This document shows positions 1 to 6,297 of a stretch of 17,101 bases of DNA, one piece after another. The translations under genes were made by a program, and so were the position numbers. Within the stretch, counting starts at the first letter, position 1, and each line of letters begins with the position of its first letter. The notes under the pieces are model-generated. The model worked only from the letters and a program-made list of their open reading frames with translations. It did no database searches and was not told where the DNA came from. Source of the DNA: JAAYYY01 sp032260445 (GTDB lineage: Bacteria > Chloroflexota > Anaerolineae > Promineifilales > Promineifilaceae); contig JAVVFG010000046.1 of assembly GCA_032260445.1 (NCBI GenBank), positions 1-17,101 on the forward strand, given 5' to 3'.

Positions 1-1559
1 GTGGCTACGAGTATGACGGCAAGACGTACGACGCCCGCTTTGCGCACGTCGAGCCCTTCGACACCTGCATCGAGTGCCACAACCCGCACACGCTGGAAGT
101 GCAGTTCGACGAATGCATAGCCTGCCACGAAGGTCTGGAATCCGCCGAGGATCTGACCGGTATTCGCACGCTGGCCAGCCTCGTCGACTACGACGGCGAC
201 GGCGACCTGCAGGAAGGTGTTTTCTTCGAGATCGAAACCCTGCAGGAAATGCTGATGACGGCGATGCAAGCCTATTCCGCCGAGGTTGCGGGTTCGCCCA
301 TCGTCTATGAATCGCACACCCACCCCTACTTCTTCAACGACACGGATGGCAGTGGTGTTGCTGAAGAGGCTGAGGCCGAGCGTGCTAACCAGTATGCTTC
401 GTGGACACCGCGTCTGCTGAAGGCAGCCTACAACTACCAGGTCTCGCAGAAAGATCCAGGCCGTTACGCGCACGGCGGCAAGTACATCATCCAGCTTCTC
501 TACGACTCAATCGAGGATCTCAACACGGCTCTCGCCGAGCCGGTGGACCTGAGCAACGCACGGCGTATCGACCATGGTCACTTCGCCGGTTCCGAAGAGG
601 CGTTCCGCCATTGGGATGAGGAGGGCTTCGTGCCCGCTAGCTGCAGCAAGTGCCACAGCGCCGACGGTCTGCCGACCCTCGTCGCCGAAGGCGTGGAAAC
701 CTCGCAAGAGATCAGTAACGGCTTCCAGTGCACCACCTGCCACAGCAGCCTCGAGACCTTTGAGCGTTACGTCTTCGAAACGGTTGAGTTCCCCAGCGGC
801 GCTGTGCTCGGCTTCGAAGAGCCAGACGCCAACCTGTGCCTGAACTGCCACCAGGGCCGCGCCTTTGGCGGCAGCGTCGACCGTGCGGTCGGCCAGCTCG
901 GCGATGACGAACAGCCGGAACAACCGCTGCGCTTCATCAACGTGCACTACTTCGCCGCTGGCGCTACGCTGTTCGGCAGCGAGGCGCATGGTCTGTACCA
1001 GTTCGAGGGCCAGGACTACGCCGGGCGCTTCGAGCATGTCGGCGCGTTCGACACCTGCATCGAGTGCCACAACGCCCACGCCCTCGAAGTCGAGGTCGAG
1101 GCCTGTGGCAACTGCCATGAAGGCGTCGATAGCCAGGAAGACCTGCACGCCATCCGCGCGGATGAGGACGAGCCGGTTGACTACGATGGCGACGGTGACG
1201 TCGAGGAGGGCATCGCCGGCGAGATTGAGACGATGAGCGACCTGGTTTACGCAGCGCTGCTAGCGTACACTGCGGACACCGTGGGCACGCCGATCGTCTA
1301 CAATGCGCACCGCTACCCCTACTTCTTCATCGATGCCAATGGCGACGGCGTTGCCGACGAGGGCGACACGGAAGGTTACAACGCCTTTACGCCGCGTTCG
1401 CTGCGCGCCGCCTACAACTTCCAGTACGTCCAGAAGGACCCGGGTGCGTTCGCCCACAATAGCGATTACGTGCTGCAGGTCCTCTACGATACCCTGGTTC
1501 ACCTCGGTGCGGACGTCTCTGGACTCACCCGTCCAGTGACAGCAGCCCCCGAAGGCTAG
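1..1559 (+). CDS. Multiheme cytochrome c with 330-residue repeat and EF-hand-like loops (5' partial)
   Basis: The reading frame is open from base 3, so the true start lies upstream. Seven CxxCH heme c motifs are visible, starting at 66, 114, 642, 729, 837, 1056 and 1104. The segment at 3-500 recurs at 993-1500; the FDTCIECHN block is spaced exactly 990 nt (330 codons) apart. A full unit therefore carries five hemes, and the last unit is truncated after two. Each repeat contains Asp-rich loops: DYDGDGD at 186 and 1179, and DxDxxG-type loops at 339 (DTDGSGVAEEAE) and 1332 (DANGDGVADEGD). The last two fit the calcium-binding EF-hand or dockerin pattern. The likely role is periplasmic or extracellular electron transfer. 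Export cannot be checked because the N-terminus is missing. No CxxCK motif is visible, so it is not recognisably NrfA. It ends just before a strong terminator, so the next operon is transcribed separately. Confidence 0.9.
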   Translation, partial: GYEYDGKTYDARFAHVEPFDTCIECHNPHTLEVQFDECIACHEGLESAEDLTGIRTLASLVDYDGDGDLQEGVFFEIETLQEMLMTAMQAYSAEVAGSPIVYESHTHPYFFNDTDGSGVAEEAEAERANQYASWTPRLLKAAYNYQVSQKDPGRYAHGGKYIIQLLYDSIEDLNTALAEPVDLSNARRIDHGHFAGSEEAFRHWDEEGFVPASCSKCHSADGLPTLVAEGVETSQEISNGFQCTTCHSSLETFERYVFETVEFPSGAVLGFEEPDANLCLNCHQGRAFGGSVDRAVGQLGDDEQPEQPLRFINVHYFAAGATLFGSEAHGLYQFEGQDYAGRFEHVGAFDTCIECHNAHALEVEVEACGNCHEGVDSQEDLHAIRADEDEPVDYDGDGDVEEGIAGEIETMSDLVYAALLAYTADTVGTPIVYNAHRYPYFFIDANGDGVADEGDTEGYNAFTPRSLRAAYNFQYVQKDPGAFAHNSDYVLQVLYDTLVHLGADVSGLTRPVTAAPEG

Positions 1560-1583
1560 ACTTCAACCGTAGGTAAACCAAAC

Positions 1584-1618
1584 AAAAAGGCCGGGTACAT
1601 GATACCCGGCCTTTTTTT
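1584..1618. terminator. Strong hairpin terminator, possibly bidirectional
   Basis: A perfect 9-bp stem (GGCCGGGTA at 1589-1597 paired with TACCCGGCC at 1603-1611) has a 5-nt loop. Seven T follow on the + strand, and five A precede it at 1584-1588, giving a T tract on the minus strand as well. It lies between two convergent genes, the cytochrome ending at 1559 and the microprotein ending at 1648, and can serve both. Confidence 0.93.
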
Positions 1619-1647
1619 GTGCCTGCGTCTGTCGTTCGTCGTATGCC

Positions 1648-1779
1648 CTACATCTCCGGCGCCCAGCTATTAATCCAGCGGCTCATCGCGGTCGTAGCGC
1701 CGATGGTCAGGGCCAGAGGAACGGCGAAGCGGACGGTAAATAGACTGATAACCACCAACACGGCTTCTATGCTGTTCAT
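1648..1779 (-). CDS. 43-residue single-span membrane microprotein, paralogue of the N-terminus of the gene at 5169
   Basis: A short minus-strand gene reads ATG at 1779 to TAG at 1648. It has an excellent ribosome binding site, AAGGAGA (complement of 1785-1791), 5 nt before the ATG. The product begins MNSIEAVLVVISLF and has one hydrophobic segment at about residues 5-32. It aligns without gaps to residues 1-43 of the protein encoded at 5169, with 18 of 43 identities, including the core LFxxRxxVPxALTxG followed by AM-x-R. It lacks the C-terminal cysteine domain of that protein. The similarity to a gene at the end of the neighbouring respiratory operon, together with the good RBS, makes a chance ORF unlikely. 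It might be an alternative membrane partner or regulator of the NrfD-like complex; this is inference. It is transcribed divergently from the 2151 operon and ends near the shared terminator. Confidence 0.8.
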   Translation of the reverse strand: MNSIEAVLVVISLFTVRFAVPLALTIGATTAMSRWINSWAPEM

Positions 1780-1930
1780 GACTATCTCCTTCTTCTGAAC
1801 AACCTCACCGATCCTCTCTTTCCGCTTGTGCCAGAGCCTGTCTCGGTGAAGCGGGACTGCCTTTCGACTTAACTACAGAGTAGCATCGCGCCCCAGCTCT
1901 CGTCTATCGGGGAAACCTGCCATCTTTCCT

Positions 1931-1946
1931 TGGGGCGAATTCCCCA
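1931..1946. promoter_or_regulatory. Operator-like palindrome TGGGG-N6-CCCCA, copy 1
   Basis: TGGGGCGAATTCCCCA has perfect 5-bp inverted arms and matches copy 2 at 14 of 16 positions, including the asymmetric centre GAAT. It is probably a dimeric regulator site. The NarL-type regulator encoded at 5635-6297 is a candidate, but no binding specificity can be read from sequence alone. Confidence 0.55.
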
Positions 1947-2001
1947 TGCGCGCGCCCCATGACCCTCCGCTACCAGAGGAGAAATGAGCGGCCGCGAAGG
2001 G

Positions 2002-2027
2002 TTCTCCCCATACTGCTATGGGGAGAA
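2002..2027. repeat. Perfect 11-bp inverted repeat with 4-nt loop
   Basis: TTCTCCCCATA (2002-2012) and TATGGGGAGAA (2017-2027) are exact reverse complements around CTGC. No T tract follows, so it is not an intrinsic terminator. The right arm overlaps operator copy 2 (2019-2034), so the two symmetric elements share sequence and may compete. It could be a regulator binding site or an RNA hairpin. Confidence 0.6.
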
Positions 2028-2034
2028 TACCCCA
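2019..2034. promoter_or_regulatory. Operator-like palindrome TGGGG-N6-CCCCA, copy 2
   Basis: TGGGGAGAATACCCCA is the second copy of the palindrome. Its start is 88 nt downstream of that of copy 1. It overlaps the right arm of the 11-bp inverted repeat and sits 117 nt before the octaheme cytochrome start codon. Confidence 0.55.
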
Positions 2035-2114
2035 GAGAAAGATCGGCCCTTATCCCAATTTATTCCCTCTTCCCCCGCTGTTAGACTCGAAGTAACAAAC
2101 ACCTTGCACCTATG

Positions 2115-2136
2115 TGCTGGCACGCGTGTGCCAGCA
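2115..2136 (+). promoter_or_regulatory. 5' leader hairpin abutting the ribosome binding site
   Basis: TGCTGGCAC (2115-2123) and GTGCCAGCA (2128-2136) form a perfect 9-bp stem with loop GCGT. The Shine-Dalgarno sequence GGAGGGG starts at 2137, directly after the stem, and the ATG is at 2151. It probably stabilises or tunes translation of the operon's first gene. Confidence 0.65.
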
Positions 2137-2150
2137 GGAGGGGAAACTAG

Positions 2151-3083
2151 ATGGCAACGAAGGAACAGCTACGCTTCACACTTTTCGCCGGCCTCATCGT
2201 GCTGCTGGTGGCCGCATTGTTCACGGCAACGCCGGTCTCGGCTGCCGGCGCCTACCAGGAAGGTGACGACGCGACCACGGCCAGCACCAGCACGGGCACA
2301 CAGAGCGAAGAGTGCCAGGAATGCCACACGACAATCACGCACGACTGGGAACAGAGTAAACACGGCCAATCGAACTCGCTCCCCTTCAAGCGTGCCTGGA
2401 AGACAGATGGCGAGGATCCCGAGTGCCTCACCTGCCATACGGGTGGGAAGGCCGATGTCGTCGGCCTGGACTGCGACACCTGCCACAACCCTATGCCGGC
2501 AAGCCATCCCGACCAGATCATGCCCACCCCATCAGATGCCGAGACCTGCGGCGCCTGCCACACGGACACGTTCCATGAATGGGAGCAGAGCGGGCACGGC
2601 GCCGAAGGGATGGCCTGCTCCAACTGCCATAACCCCCACACCTCGGAGCTGAAGGTGGGTAATCCGCAGGCACTCTGCCAGGATTGCCACACGAATGAAA
2701 GCCACTTCTTCAGCCTCACGAGCCACGCCAGTGAGGGGTTGATCTGCAGCGACTGCCACCTACGCGTAACCGGCGAGACGGCAACCGAAGCGCACAGCCC
2801 GCGGCTGCACACCTTTGAGGTTGGTCTCCAGAGCTGCACGCAGTGCCATGGAAAATCGATGCACTTCCCGGTTCAGTTGAGCAAGGAGCTGGATGCGCCT
2901 GAGCTGGTGACGGAAGAAGCGAGCCTGCGCTTTCCGGTGACCGAGCGCGCTCAACAATTGGCTGAAACACCATCCGAGGCCAACCCCTTCACCTATATCC
3001 TCGCGGCCGTCGCCGGCATCGGGATCGGCTTCATCGTCTCCCCCGGCGTCGACAGTATCTACCGCCGCTTCAAGCGCCACTAA
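2151..3083 (+). CDS. Octaheme membrane-anchored cytochrome c of an Nrf/Hmc-type complex
   Basis: The 310-residue product has an N-terminal hydrophobic signal or anchor (about residues 8-30) ending in TPVSAAGA. Eight CxxCH motifs have first cysteines at 55, 92, 108, 133, 156, 176, 199 and 229. A C-terminal membrane span (about 278-298) is followed by a basic tail (YRRFKRH). Two WEQSxHG segments (about 66-72 and 144-150) and nearby extra histidines can supply distal heme ligands, as in cytochrome c3/c554-like families. It should sit on the periplasmic face and exchange electrons with the ferredoxin encoded next. The start is set by the RBS GGAGGGG at 2137. The next gene follows after 11 nt. It is not NrfA (no CxxCK) nor the pentaheme ActA of alternative complex III. 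The exact subfamily is uncertain. Confidence 0.9.
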   Translation: MATKEQLRFTLFAGLIVLLVAALFTATPVSAAGAYQEGDDATTASTSTGTQSEECQECHTTITHDWEQSKHGQSNSLPFKRAWKTDGEDPECLTCHTGGKADVVGLDCDTCHNPMPASHPDQIMPTPSDAETCGACHTDTFHEWEQSGHGAEGMACSNCHNPHTSELKVGNPQALCQDCHTNESHFFSLTSHASEGLICSDCHLRVTGETATEAHSPRLHTFEVGLQSCTQCHGKSMHFPVQLSKELDAPELVTEEASLRFPVTERAQQLAETPSEANPFTYILAAVAGIGIGFIVSPGVDSIYRRFKRH

Positions 3084-3094
3084 GGAGTCTTCCC

Positions 3095-3925
3095 ATGACT
3101 GAGAACACGGAGACCAACGTCACCGCCGAAGAAAAGCAATCCATGACCATGGACCGGCGCCACTTTCTCAAACTGAGCCTTGCCGGGATCGCCGTCGCCG
3201 CTACGCCCGCCGTCCTGGGCAAGACGGCCGGTGGCAACGGCCGGGATGCCGGAGTTACGAGCAAGCATCGTTGGGCGATGGTCATCGACCAGGATAAGTG
3301 CGTCGGCTGTGGTCACTGCACGATGGCCTGCCGGGCGAACAACGACGTTGCACCCGACATTTCCTGGAACCGGATCATCGAAGATGAGAATACAGACACG
3401 TACCTCTCGATCCCCTGCATGCAGTGCGAGGATGCACCCTGTGTGCACGTCTGTCCGGTCAAGGCTACCTACCACCGTGCTGACGGAATCGTCATGATGG
3501 ACTATGACCGCTGCATCGGCTGCCGCTACTGTGAAATGGCGTGCCCCACCGGCTCGCGCAGTTTCAACTGGGACGCATTCACCGAGCCTAATCCGGCCGT
3601 GCCACAATGGGGCCAGCCAGAGGTGGCCCGTCGCCCGCGCGGCGTTGTCGAAAAATGCTCCTTCTGCTACCAGCGGATCGACCGCGGCCTGGCGCTCGGA
3701 CTGACGCCAGGCGTCGACCAGGCAGCCACCCCGGCCTGTGTTGTCGCCTGCCCCACCGGGGCCCGCCTCTTTGGCGACCTGAACGACCCGGACTCGCCGG
3801 TCAGCCAGGCGCTGGCCAACAACCCGTCCTTCCAGCTACGCGCCGACCTCGGCACCAAGCCGCGCGTTTACTACCTGCCGCGTCGCGGTAGTAAGGAAAA
3901 GAACATAGAGGTGCAGTGCTCATGA
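3095..3925 (+). CDS. Tat-exported four-cluster 4Fe-4S ferredoxin, NrfC/HmcB-like
   Basis: The 276-residue electron transfer subunit passes electrons between the NrfD-like quinone protein and periplasmic hemes. A twin-arginine signal (DRRHFLKLSLAG, residues 20-31) predicts folded export. Sixteen cysteines fall in the classic NrfC/DmsB arrangement: 69/72/75/79 (CVGCGHCTMAC), 108/111/116/120, 140/143/146/150 (CIGCRYCEMAC) and 188/191/215/219. This fits four cubane clusters. One further cysteine (C275) lies at the extreme C-terminus. The RBS AAGGAG overlaps the stop codon of the preceding gene, which supports translational coupling and the ATG at 3095. The downstream gene overlaps its stop by ATGA. 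No molybdopterin catalytic subunit is nearby, so this belongs to the Nrf/Hmc/Qrc style of complex rather than to a DMSO-reductase-type enzyme. Confidence 0.92.
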   Translation: MTENTETNVTAEEKQSMTMDRRHFLKLSLAGIAVAATPAVLGKTAGGNGRDAGVTSKHRWAMVIDQDKCVGCGHCTMACRANNDVAPDISWNRIIEDENTDTYLSIPCMQCEDAPCVHVCPVKATYHRADGIVMMDYDRCIGCRYCEMACPTGSRSFNWDAFTEPNPAVPQWGQPEVARRPRGVVEKCSFCYQRIDRGLALGLTPGVDQAATPACVVACPTGARLFGDLNDPDSPVSQALANNPSFQLRADLGTKPRVYYLPRRGSKEKNIEVQCS

Positions 3926-5160
3926 AACGCGAAAATTCACTCTTTCTGCTGTGGATGGCTTTCCTTGGCCTGCTGCTCGTCAGCGGTCTGACTGCCGCCT
4001 ACTTTGTCTTCACCCGCGGGCTGGTCATCACCAACCTGACCGACCTCGTGCCGTGGGGTCTGTGGATCACCATCGACCTTTCGGCCGTCGCCCTCGGAGC
4101 GGGCGCCTTTCTCCTCTCCGCTGCGGTCTACCTGATGGGTATCAAACGTCTTGAGCCGGTCGCGCGGACGGCCGTCTTCATCGGCTTCATCGGCTACACC
4201 ATGGCCTGCATGACGCTCTTACTTGACATCGGACGTCCAGACCGCTTCTGGCATGCTGTTGCCTACTGGAACATTCACTCCCCGCTGTGGGAAGTGACGA
4301 TGTGTATTACCTTCTATCTGATGGTGCTTACCCTCGAAGTGTTGCCTATCGTCGGCCATGCCGATTGGATGCAGAAGCGCTTCCCCTGGATTGCGCACAA
4401 GCTGGAGTCGGTACACAAGTTAGCCCCGGTGCTCGCCGTCGTCGGCCTTGCCCTTTCGCTATTGCACCAGTCGTCGCTGGGCGCCACCTATGGGGTGCTC
4501 AAGGCGCGGCCCATTGTCTATAAGCCGAGCATGGCTGTGCTGTTCATCGTCTCGGCGATTGCCGCCGGACCGGCCCTGACGGTGCTGGCTTCGAAGGTGG
4601 CGGCGCGCCTGACGCCGCGCGCGCGTGTCGAGGATGAGCTTCTCGATCAGGTTTCGCGTTTTGTCGGGTGGGTGCTGGTTGCCTATCTCTACTTCCGCTT
4701 CTGGGATACGCTGGCGATGAACTACACCTTCGAGCCTGGCCGGTCGGAAGGACTCGGTCTCCTGACGACAGGCGCGCTCGCCTTCACCTTCTGGATTGGC
4801 GAAATCTTACTCGGTGCGCTGGTGCCGATGATCATTCTGCTCAGCAAGCGCCTACGCAGCCAGCCGGCGCTGCACATTCTGGCTCTCGTGCTCGTCATCG
4901 GCGGTCTGGTTGCCTACCGCTGGAACACCAACATTGTCAGCCAGATGGTCGTCTTTAACATGCTGCCGCAGAGTCTGGTGCCGGTCTATACCAGCTATGT
5001 GCCGTCGCTTGTCGAAATCGCCGCGGGCGCCGGGGTCATCGCTTACGGTTTCGTCATGTTCACCCTTGGCGTGCGTTATCTCAAGATCGTCAATCACCAC
5101 AAAGTCGAAGAAGACGTCATTGTCGTCGAAACCCCTGCCGTCGCCGTGACGGGAGATTAG
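3922..5160 (+). CDS. NrfD/PsrC/HmcC-family quinone-interacting integral membrane subunit
   Basis: The 412-residue product is almost entirely hydrophobic, with about ten predicted membrane helices. The N-terminal part carries the typical NrfD-family region LVPWGLWITIDLSAVALGAGAF (residues about 44-65). Further family-like features are DIGRPDRFWH and the conserved acidic and aromatic residues in later helices. In this family the protein oxidises or reduces menaquinone and passes electrons to the FeS subunit; whether it also pumps protons is debated. I chose ATG at 3922 over the GTG at 3916. The RBS GAGGTG (3908-3913) is 8 nt before the ATG but only 2 nt before the GTG, and the ATG gives the usual ATGA overlap with the ferredoxin stop. 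Confidence 0.92.
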   Translation: MKRENSLFLLWMAFLGLLLVSGLTAAYFVFTRGLVITNLTDLVPWGLWITIDLSAVALGAGAFLLSAAVYLMGIKRLEPVARTAVFIGFIGYTMACMTLLLDIGRPDRFWHAVAYWNIHSPLWEVTMCITFYLMVLTLEVLPIVGHADWMQKRFPWIAHKLESVHKLAPVLAVVGLALSLLHQSSLGATYGVLKARPIVYKPSMAVLFIVSAIAAGPALTVLASKVAARLTPRARVEDELLDQVSRFVGWVLVAYLYFRFWDTLAMNYTFEPGRSEGLGLLTTGALAFTFWIGEILLGALVPMIILLSKRLRSQPALHILALVLVIGGLVAYRWNTNIVSQMVVFNMLPQSLVPVYTSYVPSLVEIAAGAGVIAYGFVMFTLGVRYLKIVNHHKVEEDVIVVETPAVAVTGD

Positions 5161-5168
5161 GAGCCTCG

Positions 5169-5546
5169 ATGAGTGAATTCAATGCCGCCCTCGTGATGGT
5201 TGCCCTTTTTGCCCTGCGCTGTATCGTGCCGTTTGCGCTTACCCTGGGGCTGGGCTACGCGATGAACCGGTTAGTGGACCGTTGGGAGGCCGAAGATGCG
5301 AAGCGGGCCATCGCCATACCGGCTACACCGGAACAGACGACAGAAGCACCCCAGCCGGCTCTGGCCTGGCTCAACCTGCCCTGCTGGGTGACGAATACCT
5401 GTCCAGAGAAGAAACGGGCCGACTGCGCCGCCTTCCGCAATGCGGGCCTGCCGTGTTGGGAAGCGCGGCGCCAGATGGAGGGTGCGCTTCCTGCCGCCTG
5501 CCCCGACTGCCCCCGCTACCAGGCTGCCTTTGCCATCGCCACCTAA
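5169..5546 (+). CDS. Small membrane protein with C-terminal two-CW-like cysteine domain
   Basis: The 125-residue last gene of the operon begins 8 nt after the NrfD-like stop with RBS TAGGAGC. Residues about 5-32 form one membrane span with the core LFALRCIVPFALTLG. A polar linker (40-68) follows, then a cysteine-rich domain: PCW (C72), C78P, C86, PCW (C96), and C111/C114 in CPDC. The paired Cys-Trp spacing and CP motif resemble the two-CW domain known from small proteins of anaerobes, often near redox enzymes; its function is not established. It could bind metal or sense thiol redox state on the complex. Only the membrane half is shared with the microprotein at 1648-1779. The topology of the Cys domain is not certain. 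Confidence 0.85.
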   Translation: MSEFNAALVMVALFALRCIVPFALTLGLGYAMNRLVDRWEAEDAKRAIAIPATPEQTTEAPQPALAWLNLPCWVTNTCPEKKRADCAAFRNAGLPCWEARRQMEGALPAACPDCPRYQAAFAIAT

Positions 5547-5590
5547 GGCCAAACCATGGGCCTGAGGCCCGCGCTGGCAAGCGCCTTAAC

Positions 5591-5631
5591 GAAGCGCGAC
5601 CATCGTGTAAAATGGTCGCGCTTCTTCTTTT
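5591..5631 (+). terminator. Intrinsic terminator of the respiratory operon
   Basis: A perfect 13-bp stem (5591-5603 and 5612-5624) with an 8-nt A-rich loop is followed by TTCTTTT. It sits between the convergent stops at 5546 and 5635. The opposite strand lacks a good T tract after the stem, so it mainly serves the + strand. Confidence 0.9.
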
Positions 5632-5634
5632 GCA

Positions 5635-6297
5635 TTACTCTTCGAGGTCGATTAGCCCCATCTTCAGCGCATACTTAACCAGGTCAATCCGGTTGTGCAG
5701 GTTCAGCTTGCGCATCAGGTTCTCGCGATGCCGGTCTACTGTCTTGACGCTAATGACCAGCCGGTCGGCGATCTCTGCGTTCGTCATGCCTTCGGCGATG
5801 AGGGTGAGCACTTCGAGCTCGCGCGGCGTGAGGTCGTCCTGCACCAGTGGCTGGTCGCCGGCTTCTGCCCGCTGCAGATAGTCCTTGACCAGTCGCGTGG
5901 CCAGCGAAGGGTAGAGGAAGACGTTGCCCTGATGCACGGTATGCAGCGCTTTCACCAATTCGTCCGGCGCCGCGCGCTTCGGCACATAACCGGAAGCCCC
6001 GGCATGGAGCATCTCGAAGAAGTAATGATCATCTTCGTGCATCGTGAGGGCCAGGACGGCTGTGTCGGGCGCCACCTCTTTGATCCGTCTGGTGGCGTCG
6101 ATCCCGTTCATATCCGGCATCTGCACGTCCATGAGGACCACGTCTGGATGCAGCGCCCTGACTTTCTCGACAGCTTCCCGGCCGTTCTCAGCCTCACCGA
6201 CAATCTCAATATCGTCGCGTGCCTGCAACAGCATGCGCAGTCCCGAACGGACGACGACGTGATCATCGGCCAAGAGCAGGCGTATCTTCGCGCTCAT
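5635..6297 (-). CDS. NarL/FixJ-family response regulator
   Basis: The 220-residue product has an N-terminal receiver domain and a C-terminal LuxR-type helix-turn-helix. The receiver shows the acidic pair D11/D12, phospho-acceptor D57 (VVLMDVQMP), T85 and K107 (GYVPKRA). The HTH covers about residues 150-208 (LTPRELEVL, NAEIADRL, VKTVDRHRENLMRKL). It is the expected partner of the histidine kinase transcribed just upstream. The reading frame extends further upstream to 6477, but ATG at 6297 gives the standard receiver N-terminus and has a GAGGG RBS. The gene then overlaps the end of the kinase gene by 35 nt, which suggests translational coupling. Likely targets are the respiratory or ccm operons beside it; this is inference from position. 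Confidence 0.95.
   Translation of the reverse strand: MSAKIRLLLADDHVVVRSGLRMLLQARDDIEIVGEAENGREAVEKVRALHPDVVLMDVQMPDMNGIDATRRIKEVAPDTAVLALTMHEDDHYFFEMLHAGASGYVPKRAAPDELVKALHTVHQGNVFLYPSLATRLVKDYLQRAEAGDQPLVQDDLTPRELEVLTLIAEGMTNAEIADRLVISVKTVDRHRENLMRKLNLHNRIDLVKYALKMGLIDLEE

Larger units (their letters stand above)
1780..2150. promoter_or_regulatory. Divergent regulatory region between the microprotein gene and the octaheme cytochrome operon
   Basis: This 371-nt non-coding stretch is less GC-rich than its neighbours and dense in symmetry. Seven CCCCA/TGGGG pentamers occur within 1891-2034. Two of the pairs form 16-bp operator-like palindromes, listed separately. A 7-bp inverted repeat (TCACCGA at 1805-1811, TCGGTGA at 1843-1849) lies in the leader of the microprotein gene. 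I could not fix a convincing -35/-10 pair for either direction, so promoter activity is inferred from the divergent layout. Confidence 0.6.

Noticed and set aside
507..1148. 213-codon minus-strand frame inside the repeat cytochrome
   Set aside because: It is a shadow of a gene with seven CxxCH motifs.
2118..2132. Sigma-54 promoter suggested by TGGCACG
   Set aside because: The -12 element would need GC where CC occurs, and the site is too close to the start codon. The symmetry is better explained as a hairpin.
1984..2652. Open plus-strand frame of 222 codons overlapping the octaheme cytochrome gene
   Set aside because: It runs through the regulatory palindromes and then shadows the cytochrome gene in another frame. 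The product is Arg/Pro/Thr-rich with no family features.
3916..3921. GTG start for the NrfD-like gene
   Set aside because: It would leave only 2 nt after the RBS; the ATG at 3922 has proper spacing and an ATGA overlap.
2151..5160. Alternative complex III or nitrite reductase NrfABCD
   Set aside because: There is no molybdopterin-like ActB domain, no ActD/E/F genes and no CxxCK heme motif. Only the NrfC/NrfD part is shared.
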